Source: Christensenella sp. UBA5489
Lineage (GTDB): Bacteria; Bacillota; Clostridia; Christensenellales; UBA1242
Assembly: GCA_002424095.1 (NCBI GenBank)
Contig: DIPL01000019.1
Location: 1-47,936, forward strand
DNA: 47,936 bases
Direction of reading: 5' to 3'
This document shows positions 1 through 13,300 of this stretch, in pieces (position 1 is the first letter of the stretch; each line of letters opens with the position of its first letter). Below the pieces are notes generated by a model. That model did no database searches. It was not told the DNA's origin and saw only the letters and a program-made list of their open reading frames with translations. Both the position numbers and the translations under genes were made by a program.

Positions 1-3000
1 AACTCTACGACCTTGTGTGAAGGAACATCTTATTATGGTGGTGGTGCGTTTGCTGATATAAATAAAGGTTTTGTTTATTCTTGTAATGTAAGCGAACAGC
101 AAGACACTCGATATGGTTATCTTAACAGTTCTTATAGTGCATATGTTGGCGGTCTTATTGGTATAAATACGGGCTATGTCGCAGATTGTTTTGCAAGTTT
201 GGACATCGCAGGCGCATCTACAACAGGTGGCTTTGTAGGAATTAATCTTGGAACAATAAGCCATTCATATAGCAACGGTTCAGTGTCGTCCAGTAATTCA
301 TATGCGTTCGGATACAACAATACGCAAGGTGGAATTTATTATAGTTATAGTGCTTCTATAACAATTAATGCAACCGTTAGCGGTTCAAACGTTATCGTAT
401 ACGACGGTGGCGGTGCAGGTGTTTTCGGTGGTGGCACGGTTGTTGGTGGTTTCTATGATGTTTTTGCTGTCGATTGTTCGGATAGTTTGGGAACAGCAGA
501 TGTAACGGATAGAATGGCTGTATATGATGAAGATAATATACTTGCAGATTTCGATGAAAGTATTGAAGGAGATAACGAGAGAGTATTTTTAATAAATGAA
601 AACAAAGTCTCTGATACGGCAACGATAAAGTTTGGATATGATTATCAATATAATAACGGATACTTAACTTTTATTGGCAGTGCATATGCGGATCTTGACT
701 ATATGCAGGATAATTTCACAGGAAACGGTAGCGAAGATAATCCGATTGAGGTAACGAATATTGGCAAATTCCAACAACTTGGTGATGCGTCATATGCCTA
801 CAACTATGTTTTGGTTAGAGATATTGCCTTAACTCCAAATATGGAAAATGCTGGCTTGACAAGTGAAGGTTATAATAATGTTGTCAACTGGAAGGCAATT
901 GGTTCAAGCTCTGCTTTTAGTGGAACAGTGAGCGGATATAATAATGGCGAAAGTTTCAAAATCAGAAATATTCAACCATCCAACACAGGAGATGATTATT
1001 GTGGAATTTTTGGAAATGCTGATGGTGCGACAATTCAATATCTCGACTTAAATTATGAAATGAGTGCCGAAGTAAACTCCACTTATATAGCAGGATTACT
1101 CGGTGCGGGAAAAAATGTAAATATAAACAATATAATAATGTCTGATGTTAGTTTAACTCATAGTGCAAGTTCAGGAGTTTGTATGGGAGCAATTGCTGGT
1201 GAAATAACCGGAGATTCTGTTATCAATGATTGTTCGGTTAATTCGGTTATATTGAGTTATAGTAGCACAGGAACAGGCCTTCCGAGTTATTTAGGTGGTT
1301 TAGTTGGTAAATTGGGAAGTGGTACGGAAAATTCAGATTTTGACACGGAAATTTTGCGTTGCGAAATTGTCGAAACAGTTTCAATAACATATGATGCAGT
1401 GGGCGGAGGATATGCTGGGGGGGTTGTCGGAGCAATGCTAGGCACGGAAACAAACGAAGCCATAATTTATAGTGTTACTGTTGGTGGCGCAGTTAAAATC
1501 GAAAACAAATCAAATAGCGGCTCAGATAAAAAAGATTATTTTGGCGGAATTACAGGCAGAACAACTCACTCATCAGTTCAAGGTATTAATTTAAATAGCG
1601 GCAACACTTTTGAAAATAATATTGGCAACTGTTATATGGGCGGAATGATTGGTGAAGTTGGTGCTTCAACAGAAATTGCTACATTAAATGTAAACAAACC
1701 ATCTACTTTTAAAGTTGATAGTACAAGTATAAATACTAATGCAACTGTTTCGAGTTATATCGGCGGTAATTATGGAAAGATAAAAGATTATAACTCTTCT
1801 TCTACTGTTCCAAAGCACAAATTCATATTTAAATCGAATAATGCTAATGCATCAGGCTATGTAGGTGGCATTGCAGGAGAACTTGAAGATACAAAATTAA
1901 CCAACGTTAATATTGAATTTTTAGATAACAAACAAGTTGAGTTTAATACTTCTGCGGAAATATATTTCGGCGGTTTTGCAGGGGCTATAACAGGAACGAG
2001 CGAACTTAATAGTTGCCGTAGCACCTATGCGGAAAATGCAGTTTCTTTTGAACAGGAAATAAACAAGATTTATGCTGGCGGTATGGCGGGCAAAGTAAAT
2101 GGAGATTTAAAAGCAGACCTTAATATAGTAGAGAATTTTGATTTTTCGGGAATTACTATGAAATCAAATGGAGTCGCTGCGGTTGGCGGAATGATTGGAA
2201 TTGCTGAACAAGACACCAAGCTGGGAGCAATAACGGTTTCAGAACAGAATCAATTTTGCAATTTGTCAAGAGGAAATATTGATATTGCCGCAGATGATGC
2301 AGCAGAAGTTTCTTTGGGCGGAATTATAGGAAAAATGAAAAATGTTGATACTTCAATACTTCGAGGCTGTGTAGTTGATAGAATTATACAAAATGTTATT
2401 GGTGCAAAAAAGGTAGCATTGGGCGGAATTGTTGGAGATGTATCAGGAAATGCAACTTTTTACAAATGCGAAGCTAGAGGAAACCTTGTTCCATCTGGAA
2501 CAAACGATTTTATTTTAAAATATGATGCAAATGAGAAAACAGGCACAAATGCTTATATTGGTGGAATTGCTGGGAAAACAGCGGGCAGTGCATCAAATGT
2601 TACAATCTCGAATTGCTCTATCAAACAAAACTTTAAAGCCGTTTCGGAGGGACAAACCACAAGCACAGACGCAAGTTATATTGGCGGTGTTGTTGGCGAT
2701 GCGCAAAACACAGATATTGAAAAAGGAACAAATGTTACAAATTTCTTGTCAGAATATTTAGATAGCGGTAAAATTTATATGGGCGGAATAATTGGTCATT
2801 CTCAAAACTCAAACATTAGAAAGGGTGAAGGATATCTTGGGGCTTATAGTGCGAGCATATTAAGTTCTGCACTGGTTGTTGCATCAGCAGAAAACAAATC
2901 TTTGAATTGCGAAGGCTATACAGGCGGTGCTATTGGTTATATGAATGGCGGAGGAATTTTTGATGCAGCAGATGTAGGCGGCGGTTGCGTTGTTGTTAAC

Positions 3001-4308
3001 GGAGCAACTTCTGGTAATAGTGCAGCAGGTGGAGTTGTAGGATATGCATATGCAGAAAACAATAGTGAAGTTCGTGGAGGAAGTTATGCAAAAGTTTCTT
3101 CATATTCGTATGCCGGCGGAATTGTTGGCAAAGGAAATGGAATGGATATAAAATATTCTGAATGCAAAACAGGCGCAAATGTTTATGCTGGACAATCTAA
3201 TACAATAAATATTAATGTGCGAGGCATAGGGAATGTGCAATATGACTTTAAAGATGCAAATGGAACTCCTTATGCAGGCGGAATTATTGCATATGCCACA
3301 AATGTTGGAATTCTTGAATGTCATAATCATGCAACTGTTTCGTCGGGGTATTATGATGATAGGTTGGGTGCGTATGACAGTCCTTGGGATGATTATGGTG
3401 GTCTTGAAGAAGAAGGTCCAAATGCAATGTCAACTTGGTGGGATGGACGAAGTGAAACAATAACAAAAGATGGAACAAACGAAAGTTATGCCGGCGGAAT
3501 TGTTGGATATGCTTTAAACACAACCGTCAACGATTCAAACAATTATGCTTCAATAGAAGCGAATGCAAAACAAGATTTAACTATTGAGTGTGTTTGGTAT
3601 AAGAATTACGGCATCATTTATGGCGAACATAAACTTTTTTCTGGTTTTGCAAAAGAACGCTCTTATGCCAGCGGAATTGCAAATATTGATACATCTTCTT
3701 TTTTACAAAATTGCCAAAACGATTCACAAGTTAGCGGTGGATATGAAGTTGGATTTAATTATGTATACAACACACCATATGGGTTTGATCCTCTTTCTCA
3801 AAAAAAATTCTACCTACTGCACTATGGAATAAGTTATTATCACAGGCAAGAGTTTAATAATCTTTGTTATTTATATAGTTGGAATGTTGATATACGTGAT
3901 GAAATAATTGCTACGGGAGAGATTTATGGAATGATGATGTCAGGCTCGAACGATAATTATACATTTACAAATACAAATGTATTCTATGGCAATCAAGTTT
4001 GCAACAATCCAAGCAATGTATTTACGACAGTAACATTAGGAGGACTAGATTATAAATATTATTATACATCGGATGAATATGGCTATGCGGGTGGATGTAG
4101 TTATACAGGGACCTCAAGCACAGTATGTACTTATTCCTCCTCCTTCGGAGGGACAACAAAGTCAAGGGCGACTTTACCTTCGTTATTCTATCCCGATAAT
4201 GAACCTGAAAATATTGTTGAACCAATAGTGGGAGATGAGGAAAGAATTACTTGGCAAGAAATTCGTTCAAATGACTGGATGCTTGGAGTTTATCAGTATA
4301 CAGACTGA
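1..4308 (+). CDS. Giant GLUG-repeat surface protein, 5' truncated by window edge
   Basis: The reading frame is open from base 1, so the protein starts upstream; the TTG at 13 is only the first start-like codon. About 1435 residues are visible. Some two dozen copies of a glycine-rich motif of the type Y-x-GG-[IVLM]-[IVA]-G recur about every 40-55 residues (for example YVGGLIGINTG, YFGGITG, YAGGIVGYA), often followed by a hydrophobic/Asn/Cys strand. This is the pattern of GLUG-motif proteins, which form beta-solenoid-like extracellular repeats. Near nt 718-990 a block of the type 'NPIEV..IGKFQQLG...VLVRDIAL' resembles the lead-in seen before GLUG arrays. I see no LPXTG motif or C-terminal membrane anchor; the protein ends QYTD with a TGA stop. 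Inferred role: secreted or cell-surface adhesin or matrix protein. The family assignment is fairly sure; the substrate is unknown. Confidence 0.75.
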   Translation, partial: NSTTLCEGTSYYGGGAFADINKGFVYSCNVSEQQDTRYGYLNSSYSAYVGGLIGINTGYVADCFASLDIAGASTTGGFVGINLGTISHSYSNGSVSSSNSYAFGYNNTQGGIYYSYSASITINATVSGSNVIVYDGGGAGVFGGGTVVGGFYDVFAVDCSDSLGTADVTDRMAVYDEDNILADFDESIEGDNERVFLINENKVSDTATIKFGYDYQYNNGYLTFIGSAYADLDYMQDNFTGNGSEDNPIEVTNIGKFQQLGDASYAYNYVLVRDIALTPNMENAGLTSEGYNNVVNWKAIGSSSAFSGTVSGYNNGESFKIRNIQPSNTGDDYCGIFGNADGATIQYLDLNYEMSAEVNSTYIAGLLGAGKNVNINNIIMSDVSLTHSASSGVCMGAIAGEITGDSVINDCSVNSVILSYSSTGTGLPSYLGGLVGKLGSGTENSDFDTEILRCEIVETVSITYDAVGGGYAGGVVGAMLGTETNEAIIYSVTVGGAVKIENKSNSGSDKKDYFGGITGRTTHSSVQGINLNSGNTFENNIGNCYMGGMIGEVGASTEIATLNVNKPSTFKVDSTSINTNATVSSYIGGNYGKIKDYNSSSTVPKHKFIFKSNNANASGYVGGIAGELEDTKLTNVNIEFLDNKQVEFNTSAEIYFGGFAGAITGTSELNSCRSTYAENAVSFEQEINKIYAGGMAGKVNGDLKADLNIVENFDFSGITMKSNGVAAVGGMIGIAEQDTKLGAITVSEQNQFCNLSRGNIDIAADDAAEVSLGGIIGKMKNVDTSILRGCVVDRIIQNVIGAKKVALGGIVGDVSGNATFYKCEARGNLVPSGTNDFILKYDANEKTGTNAYIGGIAGKTAGSASNVTISNCSIKQNFKAVSEGQTTSTDASYIGGVVGDAQNTDIEKGTNVTNFLSEYLDSGKIYMGGIIGHSQNSNIRKGEGYLGAYSASILSSALVVASAENKSLNCEGYTGGAIGYMNGGGIFDAADVGGGCVVVNGATSGNSAAGGVVGYAYAENNSEVRGGSYAKVSSYSYAGGIVGKGNGMDIKYSECKTGANVYAGQSNTININVRGIGNVQYDFKDANGTPYAGGIIAYATNVGILECHNHATVSSGYYDDRLGAYDSPWDDYGGLEEEGPNAMSTWWDGRSETITKDGTNESYAGGIVGYALNTTVNDSNNYASIEANAKQDLTIECVWYKNYGIIYGEHKLFSGFAKERSYASGIANIDTSSFLQNCQNDSQVSGGYEVGFNYVYNTPYGFDPLSQKKFYLLHYGISYYHRQEFNNLCYLYSWNVDIRDEIIATGEIYGMMMSGSNDNYTFTNTNVFYGNQVCNNPSNVFTTVTLGGLDYKYYYTSDEYGYAGGCSYTGTSSTVCTYSSSFGGTTKSRATLPSLFYPDNEPENIVEPIVGDEERITWQEIRSNDWMLGVYQYTD

Positions 4309-4388
4309 AATTTCAAAAAAAATTATTATAGATTAATATAAAAAATCACAAAGAGAAAAAAATACAAAAAGTTCAAATGGGGGCTTAA

Positions 4389-7300
4389 TTGAAAAGAATA
4401 TCGATTATTTTGAGTTTAATTTTGTTTTTTGTCGGCAGTCTGATGATTTCAGGCTGTGCGGATTTATATTCAAACATTAAACTCATACCATCGGTAAATT
4501 CCATTGAACTTGAAATCAACAAAACAGCCACTTTTGAAGTTGAAATTGAAAACTATACCGAAGATATGTTGTCCGAAGTGTTTGTTTATAATGAAAATAA
4601 AATTATTAAAGAAGTCGAAACTACTTATTCAGAGGGCACTGCTTTTATTGAAATATTGGGACTTAAAGTTGGAGAAGGCAGTATATTCATTTCGACATAT
4701 GAAGGTTCGAAAAAATGCGTTATCAATGCGAAAGTATATCAACCTGTTACAGGTTTTTCACTTAAAACAGAACCCTATATTATTGAAGAGAAAGGTTTTG
4801 CTCTCGATTTTTCAGAAACGGACTATTTTAATTTCTCCCCCGCAAACGCATCATATACCGATGTAAGTTTCTTCTTCGACGACAATGGCGTTGAAAAAAA
4901 GGTTTTATCAGCCAAAACAATTAAAGAAAGCGATGATAATTTGTTGGTAACTTTACAAACGGACAACGGACAAGTTGACATAACCACGCAAAGCTTTGCA
5001 ATGACTGCCAAACTTGATAATTATCCGCTTATAAACGCAGTTGAGTTTGATATTGATGTGATTGAACCGATTAATGTCGGAAAAGTAAATCTTATAAAAC
5101 GTGGAATTTATAATGATTATTTCGCTCACGATGAAATGATTGAACTTGCTCAAAGTCAGTCTTTAACCCTTATCTCGAACAACATTGAAACCGCTTATAT
5201 TGCTTTTGAAATTCAAGTTTTCTCACAAAATGTCAGTTTTGAAATTATTGCAAATAACATTGAAATTGAAATACTTGAAATCTCACCCGAAGACTTTGAA
5301 CCAACTTCGCCGTTCAGTCGATTTTTCAGTATTCAGTCGGCAAATCTCGGCAACGATATTTTGGAAATCAAGGCATTTTACGAACAATATGACGGCTATG
5401 AAATTACTCGCTCTTTTCCAGTTGAATCAATAAGTATGCCAGATAAATTATATGTAAACGATAAACCTGAATTTAATGAAAGTGTATATCTCTATGATAG
5501 AAATTTTGGCAATGAGAAATCTTATAAATTTGATATGAACCTTACGGTTTATGCAACTGATTCAATTTTTGAAAGCGTTTCTTTTTCAATTGAAACCGAA
5601 GCTGGCGAAGCCTTTCCACCAGCGACTCATTGGTCGCAATACATAGAAGTCAAATATAAAAACCGCATAATAACAGAAGATTTTATAATTTCCTATAACG
5701 ACTTTTTAAATAACAGTTTGAAATCTCCGATTTCGCTTGTTGGCAAAGAGCAGTTTGATGATGGTGCACTTCGTGTTAAATTAGAACTTAATAGTGATTT
5801 ACTTGAACAAGAAATTATTTATTATGTGCCGATTATTATTGAAGAAGGTGCAACAAAATTCGAAGTTAAACCACTTTATGTTGGCGGTTTGTCGCTTGAT
5901 ATTGATAATGGAGCAGTTAACTTTTCAGGGCTTTCGGTTGAAAGCCTAACAGCATATATTGGAAACATATCTTTTGAATATCTCGACAATTCAGATTTAT
6001 ATTTCACAGTTGAACAAGTTATAATAAATGATATTGAAATAAAAATCACTCCGCTTAGTATTGGGCAAGGGCGGGCTAAAATCATACTTCCGAATGGACT
6101 TTCCGTAATTTTACCGATTAAAATCGAAAAAGTTTTAAGTTCTGCAAAGTTATCAGTTATAAATTCACGTGAAATTTCTCTTACCGAAACTGATTTAGAA
6201 GGTAATATTTCTTATATTGCAATAAATTACTCTTATCAAAAAGAAAATCAGGTCAACGAAGAACCGCTCAATATTGATTTTAGACTTTTACTAAATCCGT
6301 CTAATGCAACGCTTTTTGAAATGTCTTGTGAAATTTTGGAGGGCGATTTTGTTGAATTTGACACAGTAAAACAAGTTTTGTATATCAGAGATATTGGTAC
6401 GGCAAAAATAAAAATCACTCTTGACTTGTTTGAAATTGTGGATTTTGCACGGGAAAGCAATGACACAAAAATTGAATTTGAAGTTGAAATTGAAAGTTAT
6501 TATCCGTTAGAAAATTTCAGTTTCCAAAAAGACGAAATAGAAAAAATTTCGGCTACGGTTTATAAAGATAGCGATGTCGGATATTATTATGCTCAGCAAG
6601 GTTATTCAAAAATTGAAATTGATTTGAAAGCAACGCTTTTCGACGGTTCAAATATTGATGAAGTCTTTATGTATTATGAAGATTATATATCTTGGACAAC
6701 TGAACTTGGTGCACCAAATGAAGTTTCATCATCACGAATTGGCGGAACTTATTCGGCAACTGGAACGATAGATAATTTTGGTCAATATAAAATCACAGGC
6801 AACCATCTACAACTTGATTGCAATAGTCCTTTTGCACACGCAAATACAAATTTCTGGATTGCTTTTACAATCTCTGAATATAATGTAAACAAAACCGCTA
6901 TTTTAAAAATCTCAATCTTAGATTATGTTCCGCTTTATTCGGTTGGATTTTATAACTATGTCGAAGAAATATATCTTTCAGATTCAAATTCTGTACATAT
7001 TTTCAACACATTTATGGATTTAAAATCTGATTGTCGTGAATTCGATGTTTTTTTTGAAGCACGTGATGCAACAAGTGAAAGTCTTATTTCAGCAACGATA
7101 AACTCATCTTTTAGCGAAGTGAGAATCACATATAATCAAACCGGAACAGGCTACGGCACATTATATTTTATTCCGAAAACTTCATATATAGACAAAACAC
7201 ATTATAATTATTTCACGAGTGTTGAAGTTTGGGTGTCGGATGGCACGGATATAAACAATCCGCTTATAATCAATTCGGCAACCGAATTTGTATCAACTAT

Positions 7301-10300
7301 GAGCAGTGTGGAAGCTCTTTCAAAACATTTTAAAATTGCTTCAACCTTAGATTTCGCAAGGATAACATTGCCATATTTTGGCGAGTTTAAAGGTTCGATT
7401 GTTGGAGCAACAGCATCAGCGAAACTTACAAATATTAAAATAAACGCTTTATTCAGCGAGGGAAGCAACGTTTTTGGCGGAATTTTTTCTAAACTTTCTG
7501 CATCGGCACAAATAAAAAATATTGTTTTTGAAGGCGAGATTGCCGTTTTTGTTACAACGAAAGATAATGTATACCTTGGCTTAATTGCAGGACAAAATAA
7601 CGGAAGAATTGAAAATGTAAGTGTTATTTTAAAATCATCTAGTGCAACCATTCTTAACAAGAGTGAGACTTACAGTCAGTCAACAATTTGCATAGGTGGT
7701 ATTGTCGGTTTAAATGCAGGAATAATTAAAAATGTTGTCGACACATCAGCAAAAACTTTTAACCATATACTTTTAAACCAAACCGCAGAAATGGAAGTGC
7801 GTTATGAAGGTTATTCCAAAAACACTTATGTAGGCGGGATTGCGGGGAATAATTCCGCAGTTATAACAAGAGAAATGGTAGATGGCAGTCAACTATATAA
7901 TACTTCTATTTATGGAGCAATAATATCTATTTTATCACGAGGAATAAATGCAACGGGTGGTATTGCCGGGATAAACCGTAATTTTATACTTGAAGGACTT
8001 GGTTATATAAATTCGCAAATTAGTGGTCTGCTTGTAAATGGCAATGTTTCAGCAGAGCAACATCAATTATCAACATTTACGACCCTTGGTGGTGAAAACG
8101 TTGGCGGTATTTGTGGAATTAATAATTCATATGTGCAATCCTGCATTTCACGTGTGCAGACACACGGATATAACTATGTTGGCGGAATTGCTGGGAATGA
8201 TAATAGTTTGGCTGGGTACTCATCAGGCGGAAATCCTGCTGATTTTGATTTCATTAAAAACTGCAAAGTGCAGGCAGTTTATAGTTCAAGTTTTAAATAT
8301 ATGTTGACGGCACAAAGTTACTATGGAAAAATTGGTGCGATTTCAGGAAATGAAACAACAGAGATTAATAGAGATGTTTATGAATTTAATAATAATAGTG
8401 CAAATTTCTATTATGAAATGGATGCTTCAAATAAGATTTTCCCTGTTGCCTATTCCTCTACTGGACCAAACTATGAGAATATCAAATATAATGCGGATGA
8501 TGATTATTATATTTTATTTAGATATGAGCAAATGCCGATAGAAATAGATGAAATAACTCCTGAATATGAATTTGGTGCAGGTAAACTGGCAACCGAAAAT
8601 TCAGACTTTGAAAATAAAGTTGCATATATGTTTTACTATGATGCAAAAGATAATGCCGAAAATGATTATATTCGTTCATTCAATTCGAACAGAGACATTC
8701 CTTTCATTTTTGAAAATTCAGATAGTTTGATTTTAACTTCGCTTTCGGAAAATATTTTAAAAATTACTTCGGACGGGAAAATAAATCTTTTCGGAACGGG
8801 CATAGCAACAATTCGTGTTTCAAGTTTGCTCAATACAACAATAGATACGCAAGTTTATGTTATTATAACAAATGCTTTTGATAAATTCCGAATTATTGCA
8901 GCGAACACCTATGATTTAACCACTGGCTCTAATGTTATTGTTTATAAAAATTCGTCCGTTGAACTTGGCTTTGAATTTAGTCATTCGAACATTGAAACAC
9001 GTGATGAATATCACCAAATTATTTGGGTTGAAATGAAAAATAACACTGATGCAGGTATTGATTATCAAATTAATGAAAGCACTCATTATATAGATATTTC
9101 AATGACAGGCAACCGCTTAATTTTAAAAGTAAATCAAATTGCTGGTGTAAAATCAACAAATACAATTACATTTACACCAAAATTTGAACTTAATTTAAGC
9201 ACAGTTGGAAAAGTTTATATGAACCGTGAGAATATAGAAGATGAAAGTCAAAACGAATTTGATAGTTTAATAACAGAATCTGAAAAAGAAATCAGCATAA
9301 TTGCAATTGCTAAAAAAGGTACGGAAAAAGTTGGTGTTGATTTTACAACAAGATCAGCAGAGCCACTTGATATTATAGAAATCGATGTAAATCAAATCAC
9401 CGATTATGAAGATGACTATTTAATTATCTCTATTGTGAAAGCAGGAGAAGATGCAGATGCTCCTGATGACTATTTCTTAATTTTAGATTATGAAGGGTAT
9501 GAATATAACGATAATAAATATCAATATATGGGAACAAGTGGCTCGTTTAGGTTTCAATTTAATTTTGAAAAATATGCATTAAATAATTTTGATTACACTG
9601 GAACGTATTATATAAATTTTATTGCCGATAATGGAATTCAACAAACGATTATTATAACTATGGAAAAGCAAGAAGTTTCAGGCATTGACCTTAAAAACTA
9701 TTACAACATTCAATCAATTTTCAATGATACGCAAAAAGAAGAAAATTATGTTGCCGTAGGCTCGACGAACTTACTTGCAGTGGAAGTTTATCCGTATTTT
9801 TCCGATTTTGATTATATAAAAATTGAAAATGATTCAGAAAATGAAATCAATGGCAGTACGCTTGTCTTTGAAGTTGTGGAATTGATGGAAGACAAAAAAT
9901 TAAAAACAGTTTTCGGCATTGAGTATATTGGAGATGCAATTAAAATTCCTCAAAGCATAATAAAAAACTTTACAACAAGTTTAACGTCATCAAAAATTTA
10001 TATAAAATATACGACGACTTCCGCCGCACAAATTGATAGTATTGCAAGATTAATTGTAAGTGCAATTAAGTTTGAGAATGGCGAAGAAGAAATTAAATTT
10101 ACCGAATCTCGCTCTATGAGCGTGATTATAAAAGATAAAGTTTCGTTCTCAATTGTTGGACGAGAACTTGTGGATGGGAAATATTATGTTGCAAAAGGGC
10201 TTACATATGAACTTGATTTACAAATTCACGGTTTCTCTGAACAGCAAATGAAAATTGAAATAAATCCGAATTATGCAACAATTGACAAAGACGGCGAAAC

Positions 10301-13300
10301 ATATTATATGCACATTTCATCATCAATAAATTATCCAACAGGCGATGAAGGCTGTGCAGTTGAAATCACAACTTATGGCGAAAACACAATTGACGGCTTA
10401 TATTACACAAGCGAGCGCTCTGTGATGAGTTTGGTTATTGTCGATTATGTCATTATGGTTGAAAATATAAATCCGTTGGATATGTCTTCTGCGTGGCAAC
10501 CTGATGTTCCAGGTATGCCATCGAATGAAGGTGGTCTTTTGGATTATGAAGGATATACGATTGTAAGGAACGGTAGCAGCGGAACAATTCGAGTTGCAAT
10601 TGGAAATACAATAAGGCTTGCTACGGAATTCTTGAACGGCATAACAATTGAATATGATACAACTAATGCAAGTGTTGCATTACTTATACGTGAACTTGCC
10701 GAAAATATAACTTACTCGGCTGAATGGGGCGTTGTTTCTGACCGACTTGGTGTTATTGGCGATTATATAAAACAAACAAAACTTTCGCCTGCGGTTGATA
10801 TTATGAGTGCTTATATGCGTATTGTTCCGGAAGTTACGGCAAAAGGTACGCAGTATGCCATTACTCCACTTAAAATGAACTTGCCAAATGAAACAGCATA
10901 TTATTTTACTTTGGCAGGCGAATTTAAGTATCTTAACGGAAAGGCCGTTTTCAATAAGAATTTTGAAAACAAAAATGGGGTTTATAATTTAAGCACGCAT
11001 TTTGTAACAGACGTATATTCAACTGGCACGGAAAGCAGTGCTATTCCTATTTACAACTATTCAGAACTTATGAATATGCACGAAAATGGCTGGTATATCT
11101 TAATGAACGACCTGTATTTGCCGAATGTTTTTGAGCCGATAAACACTGCAATTTCAGGCTTTAACGGAAATGGCTATAATATATATTTGCCGACCGTTTG
11201 GAATATTAGTGATTTTGCAAACGTTGGTTTGTTTGGTAATGTAAGGGCAAAAACGGTTCTTAAAAATATTATAGTAAGACTTGAATCGACCACAAGTATA
11301 AGAATAGACAACGAAATAGCAGTTAACTTTGGGTTTATTGCTGGCGAGAATTTAGGAACTATAACAAATTGTGCTGTGATTGCCGATAATTATGTAACGG
11401 CAACCGTTACGATAAGCGGACAAATTATGACAATAACTGAAAACTATGTCGCAGGTATTGCTGGAATAAATAATGGTTATATAACTAATAGTCGTGTCGA
11501 AGCAACGCTTGTATCAAATGCAAATGTCAGTGGCTTTGTTGGTATAAATCAAAATTTAATTTCAAGTTCTTATGTTAAAAATTCAAGAATTGTAAATAAA
11601 AGTGGCGATATTTCCAATCATACTGCTGGATTTGTGGTTCGGAATGGATTAAGTATTTCTTCACCTGCACATATTTCCACATCTTATGTTTCAGGTGCTT
11701 TTTCAGACTCTGTTTATAGTCGTGGAAGCGAAAAGATAATAAGTTCAGACACACAAGTTGCGGGCTTTGTCTTTGATAACTTTGCAAAAATAAGCGACTG
11801 TTACTCAAATGTTCCGATATATTCCAACTCAGTGAGAACAGGCTTTGTATTCAATAATGCTGGTTCAATTGAAAATACTTATTCAACCTCGACTTTTGCA
11901 GCGGGCGGACAAACAGCATACGGATATATTGTAAATAATCGCATTGATGCAAATCAAGGCACGCTTGAAAATTGCGTTTATTTGCTCGGAGAAGTTAATG
12001 CAACAGTCAATAAAATCACTCTTTCAGGCTTAAAAAGTTTAAGTGAAGTTGACTTTTCGCATGCAAGCAATTTCGATAGTTATATAATTTCAATAAGTTC
12101 TCATAAAACGGGCGGTATTTGGTTCTATCCGTCTAAAACTTCGGAAATTGAATTTGTCTATAAAGGAAACTTTCCAAGTTTCATATCAGGAAAACCTGAA
12201 CTTGTTGCGCCAAATATTCTTGCGGACACTCAAAGGCAATTAGATGCAGGAAACATAAAAGTTGACCCACAAACAGGCGAAACTTCTTATGCTTATTACG
12301 AAACACGGCAAACCGAAGGAAGCATTTATAATCCGTTTGCAATTTCAACTGCCGCAGATTTGGAAAGAATTATGCTTTTAAGTTCAAATAGGAATATTAA
12401 TACAAACTATTTTAGGCTTGTGTCTTTAATTGATTATGAAGCGGAAGTAATTGGTAATTCGCAGGTTTACAAAACAATTTTCAGGGGCGAGTTAGAAGGG
12501 AATAATATGACGCTTGCGGGTTTTGTAATTGATACAAAAGAGAACCTGACAAGTGGCGGATTTTTTAGCAAAGTTGGTAGCGGTTCAACAGGTGAAGGAT
12601 ATATCAAAAACTTAAACTTAAAGCCGAGATATATCAATTTGCCAAATACATCAAACGTTGGAGCACTTGCAGGCTCGCTTGAAAGTGGAAAAATTTACAA
12701 CATTTCAGTTGATGGTTTCGGCTATGAGCAAGAAGGTCTTGTTATTATCGGGCATTATTGCGTTGGCGGAGTAATTGGCGAAGCAAAAAACAATTTCACA
12801 ATGAAAAACATTGAAAGTTCAATGTCGGCACGGGCAAGTTACACGTCAATCACAACGGGAAATAATGTAGGAATATATACAAACAAAAAGACAACCGACG
12901 TTTCATATTCAGGTGCTGTACTTGGTGTCGCAAATAATGCAGGCACGGTTTCATATGTAAAAGTAAACAACAATATTGCGTCTTTGGCGGAGATTGCAGG
13001 GCTTATGTTTGGAAAAATTGGAACAAATGTAACAGCAAGCAAAATTGATGCAATCTTGAATGAAAATCAATTCGTTAAAGCAACTGTTTATGGTGCTGTT
13101 ATCTCTGGTGAAAATTGCGGAACAATCAGGGATGTTAAAATTTCAGGAGAAATGCAATCAGATTTCTTCAACTTTGAGACAGTTTCCCCAACGGCTGTTG
13201 GTAGTGTCGCTGGCTTGTTTTATTCAGGACTCATTGAAAACGTTGAATCTTACGTTGATTTAGTATGGTCAGAAAATGTTGCTGCTGCACCAGATATTGT

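Noticed and set aside
7208..7660. 150-codon minus-strand open frame inside the giant lipoprotein gene
   Set aside because: It lies wholly opposite a long intact coding frame with a signal peptide and repeats, and has no SD or family resemblance. The same holds for other antisense frames, for example in dnaJ and groEL.
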